In this document: positions 54,679 through 61,645 of the stretch, piece by piece
Position numbering within the stretch: position 1 is the stretch's first letter
Layout: the number at the start of each line of letters is the position of its first letter
Source of the DNA: Verrucomicrobiota bacterium
Lineage (GTDB): Bacteria > Verrucomicrobiota > Verrucomicrobiia > Opitutales > Puniceicoccaceae
DNA: 64,000 bases
NCBI GenBank assembly: GCA_038744685.1
Contig: JBCDMB010000005.1
Span: 1 to 64,000 of the forward strand
Reading direction: 5' to 3'
Notes under the pieces: generated by a model
Seen by the model: only the letters and a program-made list of their open reading frames with translations
Database searches by the model: none
What the model was told of the DNA's origin: nothing
Made by a program: the position numbers and the translations under genes

Positions 54679-54770
54679 CAGTTCAGCGTGAGGAAGATGA
54701 TGGCTTGTATTCCCCAGCATATGAATCGAAGGCGCATTCCTCAACAAGGTTGGCTGTAGTTGAATCTAAA

Positions 54771-55100
54771 TCAAAATCCTATTTCCACTGCTCCGATTAA
54801 GATTATGAGCACGATTAGGATTAAGAAAGAACCCCGGACATAAAGTGACACCTTGGCAGCAATAATCGGTTGACAGATCCCTGCTCGTCCGAGATCACCG
54901 TCCTGCACATTCCTACTATGTCCTATACAATCCAGATAAGTACCCGGTTGATGTTGGATCTCAGAAATGAAGATCCGACAGGAGCCTTTTGTGCTCCAAG
55001 ATCCGAGGCTCATGGTATATGGGGACGATTCATTCCAACGAAAAAACCACGATAAATAGAAACCGTAATAACCATTTCGAATGAGCCCGGATAGTGACAT
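54771..55100 (-). CDS. Possible small membrane protein
   Basis: About 109 residues if started at the ATG at 55100. Two Gly-, Tyr- and Cys-containing segments (YLDCIGHSRNVQDGDLGRAGICQP) lie before a clear C-terminal membrane segment (SFLILIVLIILIGAVEIGF). No family recognised. Against it: the first codons overlap a plus-strand terminator stem (55086-55109) and there is no ribosome site. Local AT content is high. It may be real or a chance frame. Confidence 0.4.
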   Translation of the reverse strand: MSLSGLIRNGYYGFYLSWFFRWNESSPYTMSLGSWSTKGSCRIFISEIQHQPGTYLDCIGHSRNVQDGDLGRAGICQPIIAAKVSLYVRGSFLILIVLIILIGAVEIGF

Positions 55101-55117
55101 GCGTCCGGGTTTTTTTG
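55086..55117 (+). terminator. Terminator-like hairpin
   Basis: CCCGGA / TCCGGG with a 12-base loop, followed by eight T residues. No gene on the plus strand ends here, so it may end an RNA or be an orphan left by decay. Confidence 0.65.
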
Positions 55118-55511
55118 TTCGCACGCTTAAGAGGTGCAGGCAGATGAAACGTTCAAAAGCCTGTGCTCGGGCGGAGCTTAGCCAAATATTTATTGATTCA
55201 TAAAATATTGTTATACAATAATTTATGTAATTTTTTATTTGACTTTTCGATTCGCTAAAGGAATGCTTCGACTATTCATCGTTAAAAACCATGCAAACAA
55301 TCACTCAACAGACTTTTCAGCCCTCTTGGAATTGGAGAAGCCGATTTTTGATGCCGAACGGCTCAGATAATCTTCCGGTTTTCAAGACAGGCGATCACCC
55401 GCTCTGCTCGGAGAATTCGGCAGGGGTTGTGAATCAGCGAAAGTTCTTCCCGCACTCAGATGCGCATAGAGATCACCCGATCTAAATGAAGGACCGAACA
55501 CTCTTTCACGA

Positions 55512-55546
55512 AACCCAGGCCGCGAATCCAGCACCTGGGTTTTTTG
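55512..55546 (+). terminator. Terminator-like hairpin
   Basis: Stem AACCCAGG / CCTGGGTT with a loop of 14 bases and TTTTTTG after it. It terminates plus-strand transcription ahead of the tRNA array, implying that the array has its own promoter downstream. Confidence 0.7.
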
Positions 55547-55756
55547 TTTCCACCAATCGACAGTCCCTTGGTCTCCCTTCAGCCGCAAGTGAAGGTGAAA
55601 CGTCACGTAAATGGCGTCCAAACCATAAAACCAGTTTTATGAGAGGGGCGAAAAACGCGGTATGGTGGAAACAAGATTATTTATGGTAACCATCGCTTTC
55701 CTAAAGGCTCACTAAAGGGCTGAGACTGGTAGCATCACGGGACTCGACTGAGCTCG

Positions 55757-55795
55757 CGGTTCGACGAAGCTCACGGCCCTGAGCCTGTCGAAGAG
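55757..55795. repeat. Palindrome of the widespread TTCGAC-AAGCTCA type
   Basis: TTCGACGAAGCTCACGG and CTGAGCCTGTCGAAG form an imperfect palindrome, similar to extragenic repeats found in many bacteria. Single copy in this window. Confidence 0.55.
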
Positions 55796-55932
55796 CTGAA
55801 GTCCGTGAAGCGGATGAAAAACTTCAGGGTTTGCGCCGGTCGGCCAGGTCGAGTCATCGGTCTGACGACCAATGCTACAATCTGGTCTTTCGCCGTCTCC
55901 GTGTAGCCGAATACCATTTACCCCATTCTTTT

Positions 55933-56003
55933 GCCTCTGTCTTCCAATGATAGGATTCCCGATTGTCGATTGGGGGATGCGGGTTTGATTCCCGTCAGGG
56001 GCG
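55933..56003 (+). tRNA. tRNA-Asp(GTC), atypical
   Basis: Acceptor GCCTCTG / CAGGGGC (one G-T pair), anticodon stem CCCGA / TTGGG with loop TTGTCGA, T-stem GCGGG / CCCGT. The D-loop AATGATA lacks the usual GG and its stem has only three pairs. The T-loop TTTGATT has T for C56. No CCA encoded. About 71 nt. First of the array. Confidence 0.65.
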
Positions 56004-56010
56004 CATTTCT

Positions 56011-56086
56011 TCAGCGGTAGTTCAACTGGTAGAACGTAGCCCTGTTAAGGCTAATGTTGCAGGGTCGGAGCCTGCCCGCTGAGCCA
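56011..56086 (+). tRNA. tRNA-Asn(GTT)
   Basis: Acceptor TCAGCGG / CCGCTGA perfect, anticodon loop CTGTTAA on stem TAGCC / GGCTA, CCA encoded. The D-loop has GG. The T-loop GTCGGAG departs from TTCGAAT at T54 and A58. Seven bases separate it from the preceding tRNA. Confidence 0.85.
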
Positions 56087-56093
56087 ATTTACG

Positions 56094-56169
56094 GGGAGTA
56101 TAGTGTAGGGAGTCTGCACGCTTGATTGAAGATCAGGAGGTCATGGTGCGATTCCATGTGCTCCCACCA
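56094..56169 (+). tRNA. tRNA-Phe(GAA)
   Basis: Acceptor GGGAGTA / TGCTCCC, anticodon loop TTGAAGA on stem CTTGA / TCAGG, T-stem CATGG / CCATG, CCA encoded. The T-loop TGCGATT has G instead of T55. D-stem GTGT / GCAC. Confidence 0.82.
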
Positions 56170-56181
56170 TACAATCGGATT

Positions 56182-56256
56182 GCCTCATTAGTTCATTAGG
56201 AAGAACAACCGGTTTTTACCCGGTAGAGCCTGGTTCGAACCCGGGATGCGGCACCA
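56182..56256 (+). tRNA. tRNA-Lys(TTT)
   Basis: Acceptor GCCTCAT / ATGCGGC, anticodon loop TTTTTAC on stem ACCGG / CCGGT, T-arm CCTGG TTCGAAC CCGGG canonical, CCA encoded. A structurally normal member of the array. Confidence 0.88.
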
Positions 56257-56260
56257 TTTT

Positions 56261-56337
56261 GACCAAGTAGCCCAATTGGCAGAGGCGGCTGTCCCAGAAA
56301 CAGCGTAGTAGAGGTTCGAGTCCTCTCTTGGTCACCA
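56261..56337 (+). tRNA. tRNA with nominal CAG anticodon and C33
   Basis: Very regular cloverleaf: acceptor GACCAAG / CTTGGTC, D-stem GCC / GGC, anticodon stem GCTGT / ACAGC, T-arm AGAGG TTCGAGT CCTCT, CCA encoded. The 7-base anticodon loop reads CCCAGAA, so position 33 is C rather than the near-universal U, and the nominal anticodon CAG would be leucine, although the variable loop is short (5 nt) unlike real tRNA-Leu, which is present separately at 56889. Its true identity is unclear. Confidence 0.7.
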
Positions 56338-56342
56338 GTTTC

Positions 56343-56416
56343 AGCAGAGTAGCTCAATGAGTGAGAGCACGGGTCTCATACGCCCGAGGTTGTGGGTGCG
56401 ATTCCCACCTCTGCGA
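56343..56416 (+). tRNA. tRNA-Met(CAT)
   Basis: Anticodon loop CTCATAC on stem CGGGT / GCCCG, T-stem GTGGG / CCCAC. Six acceptor pairs, with an A1-G72 mismatch if the standard frame is used. The D-loop AATGAGTGA lacks GG and the T-loop TGCGATT has G55. No CCA. Not clearly initiator type, since the three G-C pairs are shifted by one. Confidence 0.75.
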
Positions 56417-56426
56417 CTCTATTTAT

Positions 56427-56498
56427 GCCCGTATCGTCTAGCAGCTAGGATATCGCGCTTTCTACGCGATGGCGCCGGTGCAAGTCCGGCTGCGGGTA
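56427..56498 (+). tRNA. tRNA-Glu(TTC)
   Basis: Acceptor GCCCGTA / TGCGGGT with a G-T first pair, anticodon loop CTTTCTA on stem TCGCG / CGCGA, T-stem GCCGG / CCGGC. The D-loop lacks GG and the T-loop TGCAAGT has G55, as in the Met tRNA just upstream. No CCA encoded. Confidence 0.8.
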
Positions 56499-56506
56499 AT
56501 CTTACC

Positions 56507-56577
56507 TGCGGGATGGTGTAAGGGGGGCACTGCGGACTTTGACTCCGCCGGAAAAGGTTCGAGTCCTTTTCCCGCAA
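56507..56577 (+). tRNA. tRNA-Gln(TTG)
   Basis: Acceptor TGCGGGA / TCCCGCA perfect, anticodon loop CTTTGAC on stem GCGGA / TCCGC, T-arm AAAGG TTCGAGT CCTTT canonical. The D-loop has GG. No CCA encoded. Confidence 0.87.
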
Positions 56578-56585
56578 TTTTCGAT

Positions 56586-56656
56586 GGGTGTGTGGTGTAA
56601 AGGAAGCATCTGTCTTTACGAAGGACAGGATGGAGGTTCGAGTCCTCCCACACCCA
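56586..56656 (+). tRNA. tRNA-Arg(ACG)
   Basis: Acceptor GGGTGTG / CACACCC perfect, anticodon loop TTACGAA on stem TGTCT / GGACA, T-arm GGAGG TTCGAGT CCTCC canonical. A34 would be deaminated to inosine by TadA. No CCA encoded. Confidence 0.85.
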
Positions 56657-56744
56657 CATCAGACTTTCCGGTCGGCGGCGCGGGAACCCCAGGCTTCCTG
56701 TTGGGTTTTCGCGTTCCGCATCGACGTTCTAAACGGAAATCCAC
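56657..56744 (+). other. Hairpin-rich spacer within the tRNA array
   Basis: The only long gap in the array. GCGGGAAC pairs with GTTCCGC and CCCAGG pairs with CCTGTTGGG inside it, and TTTCCG / CGGAAA could close the ends. It may be a decayed tRNA, since it is about the right length, but I cannot draw an anticodon or T-arm. Confidence 0.35.
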
Positions 56745-56814
56745 GCAATCATAGCTGAGTGGACACAGCATCCTGCTAGACAGGAGAACGCCGGTTCGAA
56801 TCCGGCTGGTTGCG
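56745..56814 (+). tRNA. tRNA-like gene with irregular anticodon arm
   Basis: Acceptor GCAATCA / TGGTTGC, D-stem GCTG / CAGC and T-arm GCCGG TTCGAAT CCGGC are good. The anticodon stem pairs best as TCCTG / CAGGA around a 5-base loop CTAGA; forcing a 7-base loop gives GCTAGAC with C33 and nominal TAG. U33 next to GCT would give serine but breaks the stem. Specificity unassigned. No CCA. Confidence 0.6.
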
Positions 56815-56816
56815 CC

Positions 56817-56890
56817 TTACTGTTAGCTCAGATGGGTAGAGCTGTTGACTGATAATCAACTAGTCCCGGGTTCAACTCCCGGACAGTAGC
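56817..56890 (+). tRNA. tRNA-Ile(GAT)
   Basis: Acceptor TTACTGT / ACAGTAG (T-G first pair), anticodon loop CTGATAA on stem GTTGA / TCAAC, T-arm CCGGG TTCAACT CCCGG canonical. Only two bases after the preceding gene, and its 3-prime end overlaps the next by about two bases. Confidence 0.87.
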
Positions 56891-56971
56891 GATCATGGCG
56901 AAAAGGTATACGCACCGGTCTCAGGAACCGATGCCCGCAAGGGCGTGTGGGTTCGACTCCCACTGATCATG
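56889..56971 (+). tRNA. tRNA-Leu(CAG), class II
   Basis: TGGCGAAAAGGTATACGC is the typical Leu D-arm; anticodon loop CTCAGGA on stem CGGT / ACCG; variable arm GCCC GCAA GGGC; T-arm GTGGG TTCGACT CCCAC. The acceptor has only five good pairs (GATCA / TGATC) plus a wobble and a mismatch at the outer end, where it overlaps tRNA-Ile. Last recognisable tRNA of the array. Confidence 0.8.
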
Positions 56972-57395
56972 GCCTGGCCCGCCTTAAAGGCCTCCTAGCC
57001 TCCAACGCTAGACCAAACCGCCCAAAGGGATTGAGGGCGACTCGTGACAACCCGAAGGGCCGGACCGACTCCCGTCGGTTCCGGAACTTCAGCATAAACA
57101 CCACCTGCGGAATTGTGGATACCGGTTCTGGAAGGATGAGACCTGCTCGGAGCGGGGGATTTGCCTTGGACTTTGCACTTCGGTGCGAGCCTTTGGCATG
57201 CCCTCGGGAAGATGCAGACTCATCTGCCCAGCTCCTCAAGCTCTTCCCCGTGGCCGGTTTGTGTGGTTGATCGTCTCGTCTGAAATCCCTGCGGGCACCT
57301 CTTTTCAACACCTCGTGCAATGTCGAGGTAGTAACACTCTCACGCGCTGATGGACTCATCGGCGCATCAACCACAACCACAACGAAGGAAACATC
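56972..57395. other. Gene-free stretch between tRNA array and slipin gene
   Basis: GC-rich, with several short inverted repeats such as GGCCGGACCGACTCCCGTCGG and CTTGGACTTTGCACTTCGG, but no complete cloverleaf, terminator or gene. It could be a leader or a graveyard of tRNA-like sequence. No sigma-54 consensus was found. Confidence 0.45.
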
Positions 57396-58511
57396 ATGCG
57401 CATCATCAAACGCATCTACATTCCGTATGAGCATGTAGGTTTGAAATTCCGTGATGGTCAATTCGTCGAACTGCTCGAGGCAGGGCGTCAATGGATCTTC
57501 GATCCGTTCGGCCGCATTGCTGTCAACATTGTTTGGCAGGGTGAGCCGTGGATCGAAGCTTCCAAGGCGCAGCTCCGGCAGCTTCGCGAAACCAGCGGGA
57601 TCGACGATCACGCCAGTTTCATTGACCTGAACGACAACCAGCGGGCCATCGTATGGCTCGACGGTCGTTTCTACGGGATTCTCAAGCCGGGTCTCTACGG
57701 CTACTGGAACTCTCCGGTAAAGACCAAGGTCGAGATCGTGGACGTTGAAGACATTCGTTTTCAACACCCGCAGTTCGACATTATCACCAAGGACAAGGAC
57801 GCCGCCGTTCACCTCAACATCCACGAGATCGAAGACGGTGGAGTGGGCGTGCTCTACGTCGATGGCGAGTTCTCGGAAATCCTCAAACCGGGACGTTACG
57901 CATTCTGGAAGAACGTCCGCAAGATTCGGATTTATTCTTACAGTCTGCGCGAGAAAGTTCTCGACGTAACCGGTCAGGAAATCATGACTGCCGACAAGGT
58001 AACTCTCCGGCTCAACGCTGTTCTCAGCTACCGTCTGGAGGACGTGCAGAAAGTGGCTGAATCCGCAGAAAACGTGGAGCAAGCGCTCTACCGTGAGATT
58101 CAGCTCATCATCCGTGCAGAAGTCGGTGGGCGGACTCTGGACCAGCTGCTGGCCGATAAGTCGGCCGTTGCCAATGAGGCCCTGAGTGCCATTCGCGCGA
58201 AAGCGTCGGAGTATGGCGTAGCGGTCCAAGGACTGGGTATCCGCGATGTCATTCTGCCGGGTGACATGAAGGAACTGCTCAACCAGGTGATCGAGGCCGA
58301 GAAAGCCGCACAGGCAAACAACATCAAGCGCCGGGAAGAAACCGCTGCCATGCGTAGCCAGCTCAACTCAGCAAAGCTGATTGAGCAGAACCCGACCCTG
58401 ATGCGTCTGCGTGAACTCGAGTCTGTCGAGAAGATTACCGAGAAAGCCAACCTGCAAATCTTCGTAGGAGATGGGCAGGAGCTCAGTAAGCGGATCGTCA
58501 AACTCATCTAG
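57396..58511 (+). CDS. Slipin/SPFH-domain protein with triple N-terminal motif
   Basis: 371 residues. A stomatin/prohibitin (Band 7) domain covers about 175-345 (REKVLDVTGQEIMTADKVTLRLNAVLSYRLEDVQKVAES, QGLGIRDVILPGDMKELLNQVIEAEKAAQAN), followed by a short helix and an FVGDGQELSKRIVKLI tail. N-terminal to it are three related motifs DGxFxxxLxPGxYxxW at 20-33, 89-104 and 156-171. No N-terminal membrane helix is present, unlike classical slipins. Slipins of this kind occur next to RNA-repair (RtcB) genes in some bacteria; here it follows a tRNA array and ends in a strong terminator. Confidence 0.88.
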   Translation: MRIIKRIYIPYEHVGLKFRDGQFVELLEAGRQWIFDPFGRIAVNIVWQGEPWIEASKAQLRQLRETSGIDDHASFIDLNDNQRAIVWLDGRFYGILKPGLYGYWNSPVKTKVEIVDVEDIRFQHPQFDIITKDKDAAVHLNIHEIEDGGVGVLYVDGEFSEILKPGRYAFWKNVRKIRIYSYSLREKVLDVTGQEIMTADKVTLRLNAVLSYRLEDVQKVAESAENVEQALYREIQLIIRAEVGGRTLDQLLADKSAVANEALSAIRAKASEYGVAVQGLGIRDVILPGDMKELLNQVIEAEKAAQANNIKRREETAAMRSQLNSAKLIEQNPTLMRLRELESVEKITEKANLQIFVGDGQELSKRIVKLI

Positions 58512-58514
58512 ACC

Positions 58515-58547
58515 AGCCCCGGAGCAAAGAAGCTCCGGGGCTTTTTC
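58515..58547 (+). terminator. Terminator after the slipin gene
   Basis: Perfect 11-bp stem AGCCCCGGAGC / GCTCCGGGGCT with a 6-base loop and five T residues, two bases past the stop region. Confidence 0.88.
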
Positions 58548-58590
58548 GTTTCTATTCACAACCCAATAAACGCCCTTCCGGGCATCCACT

Positions 58591-59595
58591 ATGAACCAAC
58601 AAGAAATTGATTTCATTCGCGGCTGCCTTCCGAGGGGTCGCACAAAATACTACACATTTCGGGACAAGTATGTGTTCCAGATCCTTTCGTGGATTTTGGG
58701 ATCCGAAAGTATGCACGTCAGAGAACTGAAGGCCCATCCCTTGCTCTCCCGTTTTGTCGAACGGCCGTCCTTCGTTCTCTTTCTTCGCAAGATTCGTCAA
58801 GAGAGGATTGATGCGAGCAATCTGAATGCTTACTGGCCAAGACACCGGGATATCCAAGCGTTTCGATTGACCCTCGCGAAATGGGGAGATTTTGATCCGA
58901 TCAATGATCATTGGAACCAAACGACTCGTCGTGGGTTTAACCTTGTTCTTCAGATCAATTACCCTGTCGAACATGGTCGAGCCTACCATGACTTAAATCA
59001 GGAAAAAGAGAATCCCTTGAGGCTGGGTTATTCCGGACATCCGGTGCGTTTTGGCCAAGTGACGACTATGTCATGGGCGCGGATCGATATCGATCTCGGC
59101 GAGGGCACTGCGCTGATCGAAGAAATCCAGACGGATTGGCTTCGAGATGCCCGGGAGAAAGGGCAGCGATTGCGATCAAAGTTACTGGCTGGAGAGATCT
59201 CCCGGTATGACGAATGGCGAGGGATCAAGATTCACAGGATTCTCCGATATCTGGATGCATACATTGAACCACTGGTGAAGTTCTGGGATGAAGTAACCCT
59301 CGAAACCACGCTCTGGTTTCTAAAGGAAGAGCTAGGCGTGAACCAGATTTACTACCATACTTGGGAGACTGGTCTGTGGTGTAAACGTCTCACGCGACAA
59401 AGCGGTCCTCCCCGTTCTCTTTATGAAAGACTCCCTAAGCGATTTGGATTTGTGAAGGTGAACCATGGACCTGGTTTCATCGATCGAAGCCATGACGTTT
59501 TTAGAAGGATTAAGAAAGATCGTTTGAAGACTCATGAAAATCGTTGGTGGCACTTGAACCTGAATCGTCACGAGAGCCATGACCGCCGAGATTGA
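58591..59595 (+). CDS. Protein with phage-polyvalent EIQxDW motif
   Basis: 334 residues. No signal or membrane segment. Residues 160-190 (SWARIDIDLGEGTALIEEIQTDWLRDAREKG) match the EIQSDW segment known from phage polyvalent proteins, and residues 270-300 (RSLYERLPKRFGFVKV) match the LYxxxLPKxxxK segment that usually follows in that domain. The N-terminal 150 residues are unrecognised, basic and Trp/Arg-rich, perhaps nucleic-acid binding. The domain's activity is unknown to me. It lies 80 bp after the slipin terminator, in the same direction, and may be functionally linked to the array. Confidence 0.65.
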   Translation: MNQQEIDFIRGCLPRGRTKYYTFRDKYVFQILSWILGSESMHVRELKAHPLLSRFVERPSFVLFLRKIRQERIDASNLNAYWPRHRDIQAFRLTLAKWGDFDPINDHWNQTTRRGFNLVLQINYPVEHGRAYHDLNQEKENPLRLGYSGHPVRFGQVTTMSWARIDIDLGEGTALIEEIQTDWLRDAREKGQRLRSKLLAGEISRYDEWRGIKIHRILRYLDAYIEPLVKFWDEVTLETTLWFLKEELGVNQIYYHTWETGLWCKRLTRQSGPPRSLYERLPKRFGFVKVNHGPGFIDRSHDVFRRIKKDRLKTHENRWWHLNLNRHESHDRRD

Positions 59596-59598
59596 TTC

Positions 59599-60810
59599 TT
59601 ATCGCAAGTAAGTGAATTTCCGCAGCACCCATTCCAGGGGTCCCATGGGAAAGTGGCGGAGCCAGACAAGACTGATGAGACACTGAAGGGAAAAGAACCC
59701 ACATACGATTAGGATTTGCGAAAGAGGTGGGACTTTCCCGTAAAGGCCGAGCCCGTATCCGTAGAAAAGGAGACTGATAAAAGTGGATTGAAGAAGATAC
59801 TGGGTGAGGGCCATTCGGCCAACGGCTGCGAGAGACTTTTGCAACCATCTAAATCTCTCCTTACGAAGCAGCCTTCGAAGGCCGAGAAAGTGGAGAATTC
59901 CGAGAGCTGGCCCTCCGAAAGTCGATAGCACGAAGCAGATAATGGAAAGGCCGTAGGATGATTCATCGTAGATCAAATAGACGTAGGCGAGTTTCCCGAT
60001 GATTGCGGTGGGTATGATCCAGAGAAGTGCTTTGCGAAATATTGAGCGCTCGCCCGGCTTTTGCCGGAATCCGCCGACACGGATCATCCACAGTCCCAAG
60101 AGCATCATCCCGAGGCATTGGAAGAAAGTGAAGAAGATCACTACCGGCTCGTAAAAGTACTCGGTCCAGCGGGTTCTTGCGACCTGCCCGAAGTCTTCGA
60201 GCAGGTATCCGTCATTTAGATACGCTATCCAAGACCGAATGGCAGTTTCATAGTCGAGGTCCAACTGCTCGTATAAAGCGGAGTCAGCCAGGGGGATGAG
60301 AAGTAATCCTGCGAAGAAGAGGGTGGGTAAAATGAAAAGGAGAACCGCCCAAATGAGCAGAGTGCGACTTTTCCTTCTTCGAAAAAAGGGCAGAAAAAGG
60401 CCGGACATCGCGTAGATCATCAGAATATCCCCAAACCAAAGAACGGTAACGTGGAAAAAACCCAGAACTCCGATCAGAAACAAACGACGGTAGTAGGCGG
60501 GAAGCCCGATTCCACTTTGGCGGCTCCCGAACGGGTCCATCATGAGGCCAAAACTGGCGCCAAAAAGGAGTGAAAAGAGAAAGATAAAGGCACCGTCAGC
60601 GAGAAGGTGCCGGGCCAGCGATACGGCAAAAGAAACCGGATCGGTGAAAACTGCGAACGATCCGTAGGCCATACTCGGTGCAGCCATCATGCTCATGTTG
60701 ACGAGAAAAATGCCGAAGACAGCGAAGCCCCGAAGACTGTCCATGAAGGCAATCCGCTCGGTGGAATTGATAGGTCCGAAAGACTGGGATTTAGTCACGG
60801 TTTGAGCCAC
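59599..60810 (-). CDS. DUF418/YeiB-like membrane protein
   Basis: 403 residues with about 10 membrane segments. RIAFMDSLRGFAVFGIFLVNM near the N-terminus and the C-terminal PFxxxxxFxLQxxxSxxWLRxFxxGPxEWxxRxxTY pattern (PMGPLEWVLRKFTYLR) are the family's signatures. Unknown transport or modification role. Convergent with the EIQTDW protein, ending 3 bp after it. Confidence 0.88.
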   Translation of the reverse strand: MAQTVTKSQSFGPINSTERIAFMDSLRGFAVFGIFLVNMSMMAAPSMAYGSFAVFTDPVSFAVSLARHLLADGAFIFLFSLLFGASFGLMMDPFGSRQSGIGLPAYYRRLFLIGVLGFFHVTVLWFGDILMIYAMSGLFLPFFRRRKSRTLLIWAVLLFILPTLFFAGLLLIPLADSALYEQLDLDYETAIRSWIAYLNDGYLLEDFGQVARTRWTEYFYEPVVIFFTFFQCLGMMLLGLWMIRVGGFRQKPGERSIFRKALLWIIPTAIIGKLAYVYLIYDESSYGLSIICFVLSTFGGPALGILHFLGLRRLLRKERFRWLQKSLAAVGRMALTQYLLQSTFISLLFYGYGLGLYGKVPPLSQILIVCGFFSLQCLISLVWLRHFPMGPLEWVLRKFTYLR

Positions 60811-60891
60811 TACTCCCTAGGATACTGACGGAAAGTTACCAAATTTCAGCGACAAATGCCTAAGGTCTTTAGGGGTTCTGCTCTTCTCGGT

Positions 60892-61545
60892 CTAATCAAA
60901 ATGCGCCTTTTCGAAACTGCGTCTTCGGTATTCGCCGGGAGTAATCCCTTCTGCAGCTTTAAAGCGACGATTGAATTGGGAGAGAGATTGGAAGCCGCTT
61001 TCAAAAGCGCAGTCCGTAATAGGTTTGCGGGAATTGCGGAGTAGCTCTCGGCAATGGTCGAGACGCACTTGGTTCAAGTATTCCGAGAAGGTGATACCCA
61101 GACTCGCATGAAAGAGGCGGGACAGCCTTTCGCGTCCTAGGCCGACCTGATCTGCAATCATGCCCAAGGTGATGTGTCCTTGAGTGCCCTTCTCGCGGAG
61201 CAAGCGCGCTGCGAGCATCACTTGTCCGGGAAGAGCGCCTCCGAGAACACCCTCGCTTTGGTAGAGGATCCGGTTGCCGAGTGCTTCCGCGACCATTGCA
61301 AGCAGCCTCTTGAGAGAATTTCTTTGGTCGGCAGGGAGGTCAGCCGGACAAAGAAAAGCAGCCACCTGAACCTTTCCGACAAAAAAGGGAACTGAGAAAC
61401 GACTACGGTTCTTCTTGGGCAATTCTTTGGAAGTAGCGATTTCGATTTCAATTCCCGTGAGCTGAAAGAAGTCGTTTACGGTTTGTTCGGCCAACCCGGA
61501 TCTCATCAGACGAGCAAAAAGGACCTCCTTTGCAATATTAGTCAT
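60892..61545 (-). CDS. AraC-family transcriptional regulator
   Basis: 217 residues from the ATG at 61545. C-terminal double helix-turn-helix: ITLGMIADQVGLGRERLSRLFHASLGITFSEYLNQVRLDHCRELLRNSRKPITDCAFESGFQSLSQFNRRFKAAEGITPGEYRRR. The N-terminal 100 residues probably sense a ligand (PocR-like). Divergent from DUF4914 (61646) across a 100-bp gap, so that gene is the most likely target. Confidence 0.85.
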   Translation of the reverse strand: MTNIAKEVLFARLMRSGLAEQTVNDFFQLTGIEIEIATSKELPKKNRSRFSVPFFVGKVQVAAFLCPADLPADQRNSLKRLLAMVAEALGNRILYQSEGVLGGALPGQVMLAARLLREKGTQGHITLGMIADQVGLGRERLSRLFHASLGITFSEYLNQVRLDHCRELLRNSRKPITDCAFESGFQSLSQFNRRFKAAEGITPGEYRRRSFEKAHFD

Positions 61546-61645
61546 TTTTATCTGAAAAATGCACGCATTGAGGTCAACTAATGCACAGTTTGGCACCAGA
61601 TGCCGAGCGGAAAATCAAAAATCTCTCTAGGGTCGCTCGTTCACC

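Larger units (their letters stand above)
55125..55932. other. Gene-poor stretch before the tRNA array
   Basis: No supportable gene. Notable items: an AT-rich block (55190-55260) with TTGTTATACAA and TTGACT that could be a promoter; a plus-strand terminator at 55512-55546 (AACCCAGG / CCTGGGTT, six T); a palindrome at 55757-55795; and TACAAT at 55876-55881, a possible -10 box, 50 bp before the first tRNA. A promoter-to-terminator unit of about 270 bp (55240-55546) could be an unrecognised RNA or small gene; a 64-codon frame (55291-55485) lies inside it. Confidence 0.5.

Noticed and set aside
55291-55485. 64-codon frame before the tRNA array
   Set aside because: No homology, no ribosome site and poor protein-like composition; mentioned in the gap description only.
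55700-55932. A thirteenth tRNA upstream of tRNA-Asp
   Set aside because: GGTTCGACGAAGC resembles a T-arm, but it belongs to the TTCGAC palindrome and no acceptor or anticodon stem can be drawn.
56967-58229. 420-codon minus-strand open frame
   Set aside because: Antisense to the slipin gene, which has clear SPFH homology and a terminator; the frame is a GC-rich shadow.
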